Source of the DNA: Halichoerus grypus
Lineage: Eukaryota; Chordata; Mammalia; Carnivora; Phocidae
DNA: 64,000 bases
Direction of reading: 5' to 3'
NCBI RefSeq assembly: GCF_964656455.1
Contig: NC_135715.1
Coordinates: 78,195,414-78,259,413 of the forward strand
The notes below the pieces were generated by a model. The model was not told the origin of the DNA. It made no database searches and worked only from the letters and a program-made list of their open reading frames with translations. The position numbers were made by a program, and so were the translations under genes. Below, piece after piece: positions 1 through 11,934 of the stretch; position 1 is the first letter of the stretch, and each line of letters begins with the position of its first letter.

Positions 1-562
1 AAGGAAATATGCTTCTGTACAATACTTTATGTCTTATCCAAATTCTACTTAGCTAATAAAAGAAATTGGGAAGAAATGCATGAAAAGCAATACAACAAAT
101 TTAATATAGCCAGTCTCCCCAGAGAAAAGCATTTCCTACTATTGAAGCATAGCATAAAACAATACAGTCTCTGAAATGTAGGAAATCAATGTGTCACCCA
201 CTCAAGAAAGGACACATATGTACAACTTCATCTGGTTCTTCTTATCCTTTCAGAACATTATTCCCCCTCACCTCTAAGCTCTACCTTTTAAGTCTGGGAC
301 ATCAAAACTGTTATTCATTTATACTAAGAATCACTGGAATATTTTGGTAGGTTGGCAAACCGTCCTACATCTCCTTCAACTGGGCTCGATGTGCATGCAT
401 CTGGTGACACTAATTGAGGACAACTCTATAAGGTGAAAGTCTTGAAAAACTAAAAGAAAATTTTATTTTAAAATCAAAGCTGATGAAATAGTAAATTTCA
501 CTCAAATTCTTTATTTTGAATTTCTATGCTGCATTTGAGTGCTTAAAAAAACCATGAAGTTT
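1..562. other. No gene or repeat recognised
   Basis: AT-rich sequence without splice-flanked open frames or a familiar repeat. Confidence 0.5.
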
Positions 563-664
563 GAGCTGTGTGGCTGACTCAGTTGGTAGAGCATTCAACT
601 CTTGATCTCAGAGTTGTAAGTTTGAGCCCCGTGTTGGGTGTGGAGATTATTTAAAAATAAAATC
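563..664 (+). repeat. CAN-SINE, short older type
   Basis: tRNA-like head (tggctgactcagttggtaga), anticodon-region text gcattcaactcttgatctca, and a short tail (ttaaaaataaaat). First of three SINEs head to tail. Confidence 0.8.
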
Positions 665-668
665 TGAT

Positions 669-850
669 GGGTGCCTGGGTGGCCCATCTGGTTAAGCGCC
701 CAATTCTTGGTATCCACTCCGGTCATGATCTCGGATCCTTGTGTTGGGCTCCGTGCTCTGTGAAGAGTCTGCTTGGGATTCTCTTTCTCCCTCTTCCTTT
801 GCACCCTCCTCACTTGCGCACTCTCACTCCCCCTAAAATAAAATAAATAC
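669..850 (+). repeat. CAN-SINE
   Basis: Starts gggtgcctgggtggccc, contains gtcatgatctcgg and a CT-rich stretch, ends in (AAATA)n. Diverged copy, second of the trio. Confidence 0.85.
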
Positions 851-851
851 A

Positions 852-1070
852 GGGCGCCTGGGTGGCTCAGTTGGTTAAGCAACTACCTTCGGCTCAGGTC
901 ATGATCCCGGGGTCCTGGGATTGAGCCTCATATCAGGCTCCTTGCTCGGCGGGGAGTCTAATTCCCCCTCTCCGTCTGCCCGCTACTCTGTCTGCTTGTG
1001 CTCTCTCTCTCTCTCAATCTGTCAAATGAAAAAAATTAAAAAATAATAAAAATTAAAAAATAAAATAAAT
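852..1070 (+). repeat. CAN-SINE, arctoid type
   Basis: Starts gggcgcctgggtggctcag and has the CT repeat and a long A-rich tail. The sequence aaaataaataca on both sides suggests insertion into the tail of the preceding SINE. Confidence 0.9.
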
Positions 1071-1424
1071 ACATCTTTACAAAAATAAAATCTGGAAAAA
1101 AATACAAAATTTGAGATTTCATATAAACACCTGAGTGATACCAATCATAATGAGTGAAGCTAATATGTGTCTGAACTCCTGTCACTGAGTGAACAATTGA
1201 GGAGTGCATCATGATGGTGACTGGATTGTATTGGTCATCTATTCCTGAAACTTCAAACAACCCTGGATATGTAAATCAAGGGTGTGAAACATTGGAAGAA
1301 CTACTAATAGTTCATTTATGATTATTAATTAGTTCACAGGGGATCAAAAATTAAAAATGAGGTATCTGGTTTTTTTTTAATTGTGGTAAAAAAAAACCAC
1401 ATAGAACTTATTATCTTAACCATT

Positions 1425-1650
1425 TTTAAAAAGATTTTATTTATTTCTTTGAGAGAAAGAGAAAAAGAGAGAGCATGAGTGAGGAGAGGGGCAGATGGAG
1501 AAACAGACTCCCCGTGGAGCAGAGAGTCCGATGCAGGGCTCGATCCCAGGACCCCGAGTTCATGACCTGAGCCGAAGGCAGATGCTTAACCGATTGAGAG
1601 GCTTAACCGACTGAGCCGATTGAGGCAGACACTTAGCCAAATGAGTACCA
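1425..1650 (-). repeat. CAN-SINE, antisense, with duplicated head
   Basis: aagattttatttattt tail complement, GA-rich stretch and tcgatcccaggacccc are clear. The head end is abnormal: gcttaaccga-like units recur near 1584, 1611 and 1631 instead of ending in ccacccaggcgcc. Confidence 0.8.
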
Positions 1651-1902
1651 TTGTGCTAAGATTATTTGCAAGATGAAGTGTACAGTTCAATAGTGTTAAG
1701 TACATTGTTGTACTACAGATCTCCAGAAATTTTTCATCTTGCAATGGTTTGGTGTAGTCCACTTTTGTTGCTTTTGCTTTTGGTGTCAGATTCAAAAAAT
1801 CATTGCCAAGATTTGTGTCAAGGAGCTTACTGTCTATGTTTTCTTTTAGAAGTTCTTTTTTTTTCTTTCTTTCTTTTAGAAGTTCTATGGCTTCAAGTCT
1901 TC

Positions 1903-2035
1903 TGTTCCGTGATCCATTTTTTTCTTTTTTCCTTTTTCTTTTTAAATTTAATCTCTACACTCAACGTGAGCCTCGAACTCACAACCCTGAGAACAAGAGT
2001 CACATGCTCCACCGACTGAGTCAGCCAGGCATCCC
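1903..2035 (-). repeat. CAN-SINE, short type, antisense
   Basis: T-rich start, then aatctctacactcaacgtga, ctcacaaccctgag and the head complement gactgagtcagccaggcatc. Inserted in the old L1. Confidence 0.75.
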
Positions 2036-4134
2036 AAGTCTTTAATCCATTTTGAGTTGATTTTTGTGTATGGTGTAAGAAAGTGATCCAGTTTCATTCT
2101 TTTGCATGTGTCTGTACAGTTTTCCCAGCACCGTTTATTGAAAAGACTACCCTTTCCCCATTGTATATTCTTGCCTCTTTTGTTGAAGATTAACTGACCA
2201 TATATGCATGAGTTTATTTCTGGGATCTCTATTCTGTTCTATTGGTCTATGTGTCTGTTTTTATGCCAATACCATACTGTTTTGGTACTATAGCTTCCTA
2301 TATATAGTAACCACAGTAATAGAATTCAAAATCAGGGATCATGTTGCCTTCAGTTTTGTTCTTCTTTCTCAAGATTCAGGGTCTTTTATGGTTCTATACA
2401 AATTTTAGGATTCTTTGTTCTATTTCTGTGAAAAATACTGTTGGTATTTTGATAGGGATTGCATTAAATTTGTACATCGCTTTGGACAGTGTGGACATTT
2501 TAACAATATTGATTCTTCCAATCCATGAGTATGGACTATCTTTCCATTTATTTGTGTCTTCTTCATTTCTTTCCTTAATGTCTTATAGGTTTCAGTATAT
2601 AGATCTTCCACCTCCTTGGTTAAATTTATTCCTAGGTATTTTATTCTTTTTGATGCAATTGAAAATAGGATTGTTTTCTTAATTTCTCTTTCTGTTAGTT
2701 TATTATTAGTGTATAGAAATGCAACACATTTTTGTGTATTGACTTTGTATCTTTCAACTTTACTGAATTTATTAATTCTAACAGTTTTTTGGTGGAGTCT
2801 TTAGGGTTTTCTGTATGTAATATGTCATCTGCAATTATTGACAGTTTTACTTCTTCCTTTCCAATTTAGATGCCTTTTATTTCCCTTTCTGGGGAAATAT
2901 GGATGGAACTTCCATTACTATGTGGAATAAAAGTGGAGAGAGTATACCCTTGTTTTTTCCTGATCTTAGAGGAAAACCTTTTAGTTTTTCACAGTTGAGT
3001 ATGATGCTAGCTGGGCTTGTCATATATGGCCTTTATTATGTTGAGGTACATTTCCTCTTTACCTGCTTTGTTGATAATTTTTAATATATATATGTATATA
3101 TGTTGAATTTTGTCAAATGAATTTTGTCACGTGATTTTTGTCTTTCACTTTGATACCATGGTGTGTCACATTGACTGACCGTGGATGTTGAGCCAAACTT
3201 GCAAATCCCTGCAGTAAATCCCACTTGATGATCGTGTGTGATCCTTTTCATGTATTGCTGAATTTGGTTTGCAAATACTTTGTTGAGGATATTTGCGTCT
3301 GCGGTCATCAGGGATAATGGCCTGAAATTTTCTTTTCCTGTGGCATCCTTGTCTGGTTTTAGTATCAAGGTAATGTTGGCATCATGAAATGACTTTTGGA
3401 GAGTTTCCTTCTCTTCTATTTTTGGAAAGAGTTTAAGAAAGATTGGTATTAATTTTCTTTGAATGTCTGGTAGAATTCACCAGTGAAGCCATCTGGTCCT
3501 GGACTTTGTTTGTTTGTTGATTACTAATTCAATCTCCTTACTAGTAATCTATCTATTCAGATTTTCTATTTCATCCTGGATCAATCTTGGTAGGGTATAT
3601 GTTTCTCGGAATTTATCCATTTTTTCTAGGTTGCCCAATTTGTTGGTGTCTAATTGTTCATAGTAGCCTCTTATAATCCTTTGTATTTCTGTGGTATCAG
3701 TTGTAACTTTTCTTTCATATCTGATTTTATTTCAGTCTTCTCTCTTTTTTTCTTGGTGAGCCCAGTTAATGGTTTTCAATTTTGTTTACCTTTTTGAAGA
3801 ACCAACTCTTACTTTCATTACCTCTTCCATTGTCTTTTTTAGTCTCTATTTCACTTATTTCTGCACTAATCTTTGTTATTTCCTTTCTTCTACTAAACTT
3901 GAGCTTCATTTATTCTTCTTTTTCTAGTTCCTTGAAGTGTAAAATTAGATTGTTTATTTGAGACTTTTCTTGTTTCTTGAAGTAGGCATTTATTGCTATG
4001 AACTTCCCTCTTAGAATTTTTGCTGCATCATAAATTTTCATTATGTTATAATTCCATTATTGTTTGTTTCAAGGTATTTTTTTATTTCTCTTTTGACTTC
4101 TTTGACCCAGTAATTGTTCAGTACCGTATTTTTT

Positions 4135-4324
4135 TTAAGATTTTATTTATTTATTTGTCAGAGAAAGAGACCGCGAGAGAGGGAACACAAGCAGGGGGAG
4201 TGGGAGAGGGAGAAGCAGGCTTCCTGCTGAGCAGGGAGCCCGATGTGGGATTTGTTCCCAGGACCTTGGGATCATGACCTGAGCCGAAGGCAGACGCTTA
4301 ACGACTGAGCCACTCAGGCACCCC
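4135..4324 (-). repeat. CAN-SINE, antisense, with TSD
   Basis: Complete antisense copy flanked by near-identical 16-bp duplications (cagtaccgtatttttt at 4119, cagtaccatatttttt at 4325). Inserted in L1 ORF2. Confidence 0.92.
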
Positions 4325-5167
4325 CAGTACCATATTTTTTAGTCTCCACATTCCTCTGAATTTTCCAGTTTTCTTCATTAATTGTTTTATAGTTTCATAC
4401 CATTGTGGTTGGAAAACAAGTTTGATATGATTGCAATTCTCTTAAATTAATTAAGACTTGTTTTGTGGCCTACCATATGATCTATCTTGGAAAATGTTCC
4501 ATATGTGCTGGAAAAGAATATGTGAAGAATTTGATAGAATATCCTATATATATCTATTAAGTCCATTTGATCTAATGTGTTAAGGCCAATGTTTTCTTAT
4601 TGATTTTCTGTCTGGATGATTTATCCATTGATGTAAGTGGAGTGTTAAAGTCCCCTCTATTATTGTATTGCTGTTGATTTCTCCCTTTAGGTCTGTTAAT
4701 ATTTGTTTTATATATTAGATTCTTCTATGTTGGGTGCATAAGTATTTACAAATGTTATATTCTCTTATTGGGTTGACCTCCTTATCATTATGTAATGCTC
4801 TTCTTTGTCTTATTGCAGTCTTTGTTTTAAAGTCAGTTTTGTCTGTTATGATTATAGCTACCCAGCTTTCTTTTGGTTTCCATTTGCATGGGATATTTGT
4901 CTCCATCCCTTCACTTTCAGTCTACATGTGTCCTTACATCTAAAGTGAGTCTTTTTGTAGACAGCATATAAATGGGTCTTGTTTTTTTTTTTTTCTTTTT
5001 CCATCCAGCCACTCTATGTATTTTGATTGAAGATGTTAGTCCATTTACATAGAATTTTTTGATTGGTATGTATTTCTTACCATTTTGTTAATCGTTTTCT
5101 GGCTGTTTTTGTAGTTCCTTTTTGTTCTTCTTTTGCTTTCTTTCTTTGTGGTTCAATGACTATCTCT

Positions 5168-5350
5168 TTTTTTAAGATTTTATTTATTTATTTGACACAG
5201 AGAGAGAGCACAAGCAGGCAGAGCGGCAGGCAGAGGGAGAGGGAGAAGCAGGCTTCCCACTGAGCAGATGCGGGGCTCGATCCCAGGACCCTGGGATCAT
5301 GATCTGAGCCAAAGGCAGACGCTTAATCGACTGAGCCACCCAGGTGACCC
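5168..5350 (-). repeat. CAN-SINE, antisense, with TSD
   Basis: Antisense copy flanked by tcaatgactatct at 5153 and tcagtgactttct at 5351. Confidence 0.9.
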
Positions 5351-6042
5351 TCAGTGACTTTCTTTAGTGGTGTGTTTAGATTCCTTTCTCTTTATCTTCT
5401 GTGTACTTACTATATGTTTTTGCCCTGTGGTTACCATGAGGCTTATATAAGAACTCATATCTATAATAACCTATTTTAAGTTGATAACAACTTAAATTTG
5501 ATCATATTCTAAAGCTCAACATTTTTACTCTCCATCCCTCCCCATGTTTTATGTTTTTAATGTCAGATTTTACATCTTCTTATCTTGTGTATCTCTTAAC
5601 TAGTTATTATAATCATAGTTGTTTGTACTATTTCATTTTTTTGACCTTCATACTAGCTTTATAAGTGATCAGTACACTACTTTACTATATATTTACCTGT
5701 CTAATGAGATCTATTCTGTCCTACTTGTTACTGATTATCATCCTTTCCTTTCAGCTTAAAGAATTCCCTTTAATATTTCTTATAAGGCTGATTTAGTGGT
5801 GAACTCCTTTACCTTTTGCTTGTCTGTAAAATTATTTCTCTCTCCTTCAATTCTGAATGATAAGTTTGCTAGGTAGACTAGGTTGGAAGTTTTTTTGTTT
5901 GGAAGTTTTTTCTTTCAGCACTTTGACTATTTTACACCACTCCCCTCTTCATGGTTTCTGCTGGAAAATCTGCTGATAATCTTATGGGGCTTCCCTTGCA
6001 TGCAACAATTTGTTTTTTTTCTCTTGCTGCTTTTAGGATTCT

Positions 6043-6057
6043 CTTTTTCTAATTTTT
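6043..6057. repeat. TSD, left copy, of the younger L1
   Basis: ctttttctaattttt, repeated exactly at 7044-7058. Removing the interval between them restores a continuous older L1. Confidence 0.85.
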
Positions 6058-6610
6058 TTTTAATTTTATTATGTTATGTTAATCACCATACATTACATCA
6101 TTAGTTTTTGATGTAGTGTTCCATGATTCATTGTTTGTGTATAACACCCAGTGCTCCATTCAGTACATGCCCTCTTTAATACCCATCACCAGGCTAACCC
6201 ATCCCCCCCAACCCCCTCCCCTCTAGAACCCTCAGTTTGTTTCTCAGAGTCCATAGTCTCTCATGGTTCGTCCCCCCCTCCGATTTCCCCCCTTTCATTT
6301 CTCCCTTCCTACTACCTTCTTTTTTTTTTTTTTTTTAACATACAAAGTATTATTTGTTTCAGAGGTACAGGTCTGTGATTCAACAGTCTTACACAATTCA
6401 CAGCGCTCACCATAGCACATACCCTCCCCAATGTCTATCACCCAGCCACCCCATCCCTCCCACCCCCCACCACTCCAGCAACCCTCAGTTTGTTTCCTGA
6501 GATTAAGAATTCCTCATATCAGTGAGGTCATATGATACATGTCTTTCTCTGATTGACTTATTTCACTTAGCATAATACCCTCCAGTTCCATCCACGTCAT
6601 TGCAAATGGC

Positions 6611-6654
6611 AAGATTTCATTCCTTTTTTTTTTTTTTAAGATTTCATTCCTTTT
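6611..6654. repeat. Duplicated site around a bare poly(T) tract
   Basis: aagatttcattcctttt occurs at 6611-6627 and again at 6638-6654, with only a T run between (14 T at 6624-6637). This looks like a target-site duplication around an inserted poly(A) tail with no body, within the younger L1. Confidence 0.7.
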
Positions 6655-6699
6655 GATGGCTGCATAATATTCCATTGTATATATATACCACATCTTCTT

Positions 6700-6898
6700 T
6701 TTTTTTTTTTTAAAGATTTTATTTATTTATTTGAGAGAGAGAGAATGAGAGACAGAGAGCATGAGAGGGAGGAGGGTCAGAGGGAGAAGCAGACTCCCTG
6801 CCGAGCAGGGAGCCCGATGCGGGACTCGATCCCGGGACTCCAGGATCATGACCTGAGCCGAAGGCAGTTGCTTAACCAACTGAGCCACCCAGGCGCCC
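6700..6898 (-). repeat. CAN-SINE, antisense, nested third level
   Basis: Complete copy within the younger L1. The 16-bp TSD tataccacatcttctt is at 6684-6699 and 6899-6914. Confidence 0.95.
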
Positions 6899-8224
6899 TA
6901 TACCACATCTTCTTTATCCATTCATCTGTTGATGGACATCTTGGCTCTTTCCATAGTTTGGCTATTGTGGACATTGCTGCTATAAACATCGGGGTGCACG
7001 TACCCCTTTAGATCACTACATTTGTATCTTTGAGGTAAATACCCTTTTTCTAATTTTTGACATTTTAATTATAATGTGTCTTGGTGTGGGTCTCTTTGGA
7101 TTCTTTTGTTGTATTCTTCAGGCTTCCTCATTCTGGATGTCTGTTTCCTCCCCTAGGTTAGGGAAGTTTTCAGCTACTATTTCTTCAGATAAGATTTCTT
7201 CCCACTTTTCTACCTCTTCTTCTTTTGGGAGCCCTGTAATACAAATGTAGTCTGTTTGATGTTGTCCCATAAGTTCCTTGAGCTATCTTCACTTTTTTTT
7301 CATCCTTTTTTCTATTTGCTACTCTGATCAGGTGAGTTTCACTGCCTTGTCTTTGAGTTCACTGATCTTTCTTCTGCTTCATCTAGTCTGCTGTTGAACC
7401 CCTCTAGTGTACTTTTCATTTCAGTTATTGTGTTCTTCAGCTCTGTGACTTCTCTTTGGCACTTTCTTATATATTTTCATCTCTTTGTTGCAGTTCTCAC
7501 TGTTTTCATCCATTATTCTCCCTAGTTTGGTGAGCATCTTTATGACCATAACTCTGAAGTCTTCATCAGGTAAATTATCTCTGTTCCATTAAGGTTTTTT
7601 TTCCTCCTTAAGTTTTATCTTGTTTTTTCATTTGGCACATATTCCTCTATTTTTTCATTTTGCTTGACTGTCTATTGATTTTTATGCGGTTGAGACTTCT
7701 CTCCCAGTCTTGAAGGAGTACCCTTGTGTGTAGGAGATAAACCTTGTGTTCAACCCTGCCCCAGCTCTTGGTTGTCTCTCAAACCTTTGTGTTTGTCCAA
7801 GCAGTCTATTATATTTTTAGTAGCTCCCTATAGTTACATATGTGCCCAGACTTGTCAATATCCCAAAGGGGAAGATCTCAGCACCTAGATTCAGGCTGAT
7901 TGGAAGCCAGACCCTCAGTCATCAGCTTTTAAATGTGTACAAATACATACAGTCCTGTAGTTAACACAATCATAAGCCCCACTGGCCACCAGAGCCAGAA
8001 GATATAGAGGTTTCCTCTGGGTGGCAATTACAAAATTGGGGCTCCAGGTGAAAGTATAATCTCTTTTGTGAGAGACACCAGAAAGCTGGAGCAAGGCAGA
8101 AGAAAAGTACCAAGATGGTGTCTAGAGCCTATGTTCCTTTAGAGCAGCTCTGTAGGCCATTAGACATATGCTAAGTCTGAAGCCTGCCCCTCAGGCTTTT
8201 CTGTTTTTGTTGCTGTTTTGTTTT

Positions 8225-8345
8225 TTTAATAGTGGCCATCTGAATGGATGTGAAGTGATATCTTATTGTGGTTTTGGTTTGCATTTCCCTAATGATTATC
8301 TATGTTGAGCATCTTTTCGTGTGCTTTTTGATCAGGCATCTGGTT
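8225..8345 (-). mobile_element. L1 3'-end fragment, antisense
   Basis: Text gtggttttggtttgcatttc and gttgagcatcttttcgtgtg is the standard complement of L1 sequence near the ORF2 3' end. It appears separate from the preceding L1 because it belongs further 3' in the element. Confidence 0.7.
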
Positions 8346-9639
8346 TTAAACTATCATAGAGTGTCAAATTGTAGCTGTTTTCAGCAATCTGCATGTCATT
8401 TATATGACTACATAACAAAAACATCCCATAAAACAAATAATCTGAAGACCAAAGAGCTTTTTAAGGTGACTCAGAAGTTAAGCACATGTCACTTCAGCTG
8501 GGTTCTATTGGTTTGGAGATCTTCATTGTGTGCCCAAAGCACACAGCACTTCTAACTCAGTCAATGTTTAAGTAAGCTGATGAATACTCACTGGGGAGGT
8601 TATAAAGACCTCTTAAAAGAGAAGGGATGTTTTATCACATATAGTAAACTCCATGTCTACATGATCTAGATGGTTTCACTGGTGCATTCTTCCATCCATT
8701 TAAGGAAGAAATAAGGCCAACTCTACACAATTTTTTCCGGCAAACAGAACACTTCCCAACTCATATTATGAGGCTGGCATTGTTCTAACTATAGCCAGAC
8801 TATATATATAAATACACGTTTTATATATATGTATTTATTTCTATGTATACATTTTATGCACATATATGTATGAAATTCTATAGGCATCCTCCTTCTTTTT
8901 ACACTTCTTAGTTATCCATTACAAGCCAAGGGAAAAAATGGTCTTTTAATGCATTTCATATCTTTTACCTTGATGGCTGGAGGGGCCGAGGATGGAAGCA
9001 TAGCGTTAGTAAGGTAGGCTGCTCTTGGGTGTGACCCATACAAATTGCACCCCACCCTCAGAACCCTAGCCTTTTGAACTGGTTGGCCACCATCTGAAAA
9101 AGGAAAAAATTCCATAAGCCAAAATGAATTGAAAAGTTGACCTGCCTTAAAGGTGGCCTATGAAGGATAAAAACTTACCATTGGAGGTTCTTCTGATAAA
9201 CAAAGTAAACAAAACCGTGGGATAGATCCATTAGAAGACATTTGTGAGACCCTCAGACTCTGAGAATTGATGCTTTGATGAATTAGAAGGGCAGGGAAAG
9301 ATTGTAGGGTTAGTTTCCACTTGAGCACGGGTTTGTTTACCCAAGTATCTGAAGTCAGAGTCAACACATCTAACGGTATTGGCTGTGTGCAGTGTTTCTT
9401 TGAATTTGAAGGGTGGGCTGCACTATCTCTAAAAGTGGGTTTTTCTTTACAGAGTGGAGCAGTGATCTCATCCTTGAGTCCCACACAAGCCCAGTAGGTA
9501 GCACTCCAGGCAAGAATGGGATTCCTAGGATGCTTTCCCAGATCAGGAGGAGTGAAAGGGCTGTCCACAGATACGGAGTTTCCTTGGGATCACATTATAG
9601 TTCTTGGTTTTTCTGTTTTCCAGCTGCAGTGTTAGCTTT
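8346..9639. other. No firm gene; AT microsatellite-like stretch at 8797-8870
   Basis: Unique-looking sequence with a degenerate (TA)n region near 8797-8870. A minus-strand open segment at 9179-9259 is flanked by splice-like sites and is described under findings; it is not called as a gene. Confidence 0.4.
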
Positions 9640-9730
9640 TTGATGGTAGGGGCATTGTTTTATTCAGCATTGTACTTCTTCCTACCTGACCCATTGCCTG
9701 GCACCCAGTTGGTGCCTAGTAAATAGAGCG
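9640..9730 (+). repeat. L2 3'-end relic
   Basis: The order ggggcattg, cctggcacccagttggtgcc, tagtaaata matches the decayed L2 3' end. Confidence 0.5.
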
Positions 9731-10839
9731 TGCCTAGTTGGGGCCCTTAAGAAACCTCTCAGTCCCCTGAGGCCTTCATCGTAGAAGGGACATACCCCTG
9801 CAAGTCCTACATGGAGGTGGGCATCTGTGCTTTTCTCCTGAGCCTCCTGAGGCCCATTCACCATTCATTACTAAATAATTATTTGTCTCTTGAGTTTAAC
9901 AGGGAGGCCCAAACTTGAGCAGTTTTCCACAATGCCTCCCCTAATGTGGCTCAGCAAATCCACAGACACTTAGAAGGGCAACCTGGCTCATCCCAACCCT
10001 GTGGTCCCCATTTGATTGATTCTGGCCTCCATCTCAGTTCTGTTCCCTGGTTTCCCTGAGCCCTCAGTGGGGAACTCATCCCCTGGACTGTTTAGTAAAA
10101 GTCCAGGCTTTGAACTGAGGGCCCAGGACTTTGGGAACAGAAGAGATTAGAATTATTTAAGGGTAGCATATCAGTAAAAAGCAGGGACTTCTATTTAACG
10201 TTCTAAACGAGTTTATTAACACCTACTATTTCTTAGTACACAGGTTAGATTGCTCTAATGAAAAGATTTAAAAAAACAAAGCCCTAAATAATATAGAAGT
10301 TTCTTTCTTTTTCACATAATAGTACAGATGTAGTGGTCCAGGCTTGTGGGACAGCTCTGCCATCTATCTTTGGTGAAGGTTCTGGTTGTTGATGTTTACC
10401 TACTAAAGAAAAGGAGAAAAGAGATATGGGAAGCCCTCCTCTGAAGTTTTTTTTAAAGATATTGTACATGATCCCTCCAATCACGATCCAGTATGAGAAC
10501 CTAACACAGAGCCACAATGAGCCACAGGCAAGTCTCAGGCTGCACATCCAGAGCCTTGCTAAAATCCATGCCCTAGAGCGTGACCATCCCATCCTCTCTC
10601 CTTCACACCAAGACACCTGCTTCCCCGGTAAAACAAAATATTTGCACTTGTCCCTAAAGGTGACATTTTGCCTTCTGCCTCTGAACTGTTGTACTTGCTC
10701 TTTCTGCTGGAAAACTCTCCCTTCCCTTCCAAAGCCAACCCCTACTAATCCCTCTAGGTGGGAAGGCTGCTGAAGTAGCAAACCTGAGAGATTTGGAGCC
10801 AGCACTGTACAAGGTGCTCCTTATATCCTGAAAAGCACT
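9731..10839. other. No gene recognised
   Basis: No splice-supported open frame. A 173-codon minus-strand open frame at 10284-10805 has no family resemblance and overlaps L2-like sequence. Confidence 0.45.
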
Positions 10840-11500
10840 GTGTCTCTCCACCCACTTCTCATGCCACAGCCCTGGGACTCATTCTGCCTCACCCCTACAT
10901 CTGACCCATCACCAAGCTCAATAAGTTCTATGTCCCAAAGAGCTCTCAAATCCCAGCTGGTTTCTCTCCACCTCCACTGCCACTATTGGAGCCTCCAAAC
11001 TGGGCTGTGTTTGAGAGTGAAAGGCACCCCAATAGATGGCAAGAGAGGACAACAGTCATAAACTTGGGGAGGTTCTAGGCAAACCAGGGCCTGGGTAACA
11101 AGGCTCTAGGGTCACTCTAGTTTCGAGCCTGGTTTGGGTCTCTGGCCTTCCTGCCTGGTCTCCCTGTTTCCAGGCTGGACCCCTACATTCCATTCTCCAC
11201 ACAGCAGCCCAAGTGTTCTGTTTATTTTTTTTAATGAAGATTTTATTTAATTGAGAGAGAGAGTGTGTGAGAGAGATCACAAGCGGGGGGAGGGGTAGAG
11301 GGAGAAGCAGACCCCCTGCTGAGCAGGGAACCCGACTCAGGACTCGATCCCAGGACCCTGAGATCATGACCTGAGCCAAAGGCAGATGCTTAACTGACTG
11401 AACCACCCAGGCACCCCCAAGTGCTCTTTTAATACATAAAACTAATCACAGCACTCCCTGCTACAAACCATTCTGTGCCTCTTAGTCATCTTAAACTCTC
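10840..11500 (+). repeat. L2 relic, interrupted by a SINE
   Basis: L2-like phrases (atgccacagccctgggactc; aaaccattctgtgcctctta) in sense orientation, strongly decayed, split by the antisense SINE at 11225. Confidence 0.45.
11225..11417 (-). repeat. CAN-SINE, antisense
   Basis: Complete antisense copy. TSD ccaagtgttct at 11209 and ccaagtgctct at 11417. Confidence 0.9.
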
Positions 11501-11585
11501 AATGACATTATTATTATCATATCCTAAATAGTTGATTGGTCTGGGGGTTTTAGTTTAAATGATGTGAAGTTCTCTCTCTCTCTCT

Positions 11586-11786
11586 TTTTTTTTTTTTTAA
11601 GATTTTATTTATTTATTTGACAGAGAGAGAGACAGTGAGAACAGGAACACAAGCAGGGGGAGTGGGAGAGGGAGAAGCAGGCTTCCCACTGAGCAGGGAG
11701 CCTGATGTGGGGCTCGATCCCAGGACCCCAGGATCATGACCTGAGCCAAAGGCAGACGCTTAACGACTGAGCCACCGAGGTGCCCC
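11586..11786 (-). repeat. CAN-SINE, antisense, with TSD
   Basis: Complete antisense copy; exact TSD tgatgtgaagttct at 11560-11573 and 11787-11800. Confidence 0.95.
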
Positions 11787-11934
11787 TGATGTGAAGTTCT
11801 TGCTATAAAAAATAACTCATGGTGCTGTCAGTTCCCAACATTTTATAATTACTTTATATCTCACAGTTTTCATTAGCAAATTAGCTGTAGATTTAGTTAA
11901 TTAATAAAACAGGGAACTTCAAAAAAATAGATGA

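Larger units (their letters stand above)
6058..7043 (-). mobile_element. Younger carnivore L1 3' end, antisense, nested in the old L1
   Basis: A 5'-truncated L1 inserted antisense, holding the 3' UTR and end of ORF2 complement (gttaatcaccatacattaca; ccatcccccccaacccc; tttcacttagcataatac; tccattcatctgttgatgga). An exact 15-bp TSD flanks it. It carries an internal T tract near 6311-6335, also seen in the related copy at 25134, and a SINE at 6700. Confidence 0.92.
1376..8220 (-). mobile_element. Old L1 retrotransposon, antisense, fragmented
   Basis: The + strand reads as the complement of an L1: 3' end text near 1376, then ORF2 complement over about 1.75-5.8 kb, then more 5' sequence to about 8.2 kb. 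On the minus strand, 3081-3368 encodes a reverse-transcriptase piece (ILKPDKDATGKENFRPLSL, then HQVGFTAG) and 2420-2611 the region ending YQQYFSQK. Frames are broken by many stops, so it is inactive. It hosts SINEs and a younger L1 insertion at 6058-7043. Parts at 1370-1760 suggest internal deletion or a second old fragment. Confidence 0.85.

Noticed and set aside
9158..9568. 136-codon minus-strand open frame as an endogenous retrovirus gene
   Set aside because: No recognisable retroviral motif; kept only as a possible small exon at 9179-9259.
10284..10805. 173-codon minus-strand open frame
   Set aside because: Has one hydrophobic stretch, but it overlaps L2-like sequence, has no family resemblance, and the candidate acceptor lacks a partner exon.
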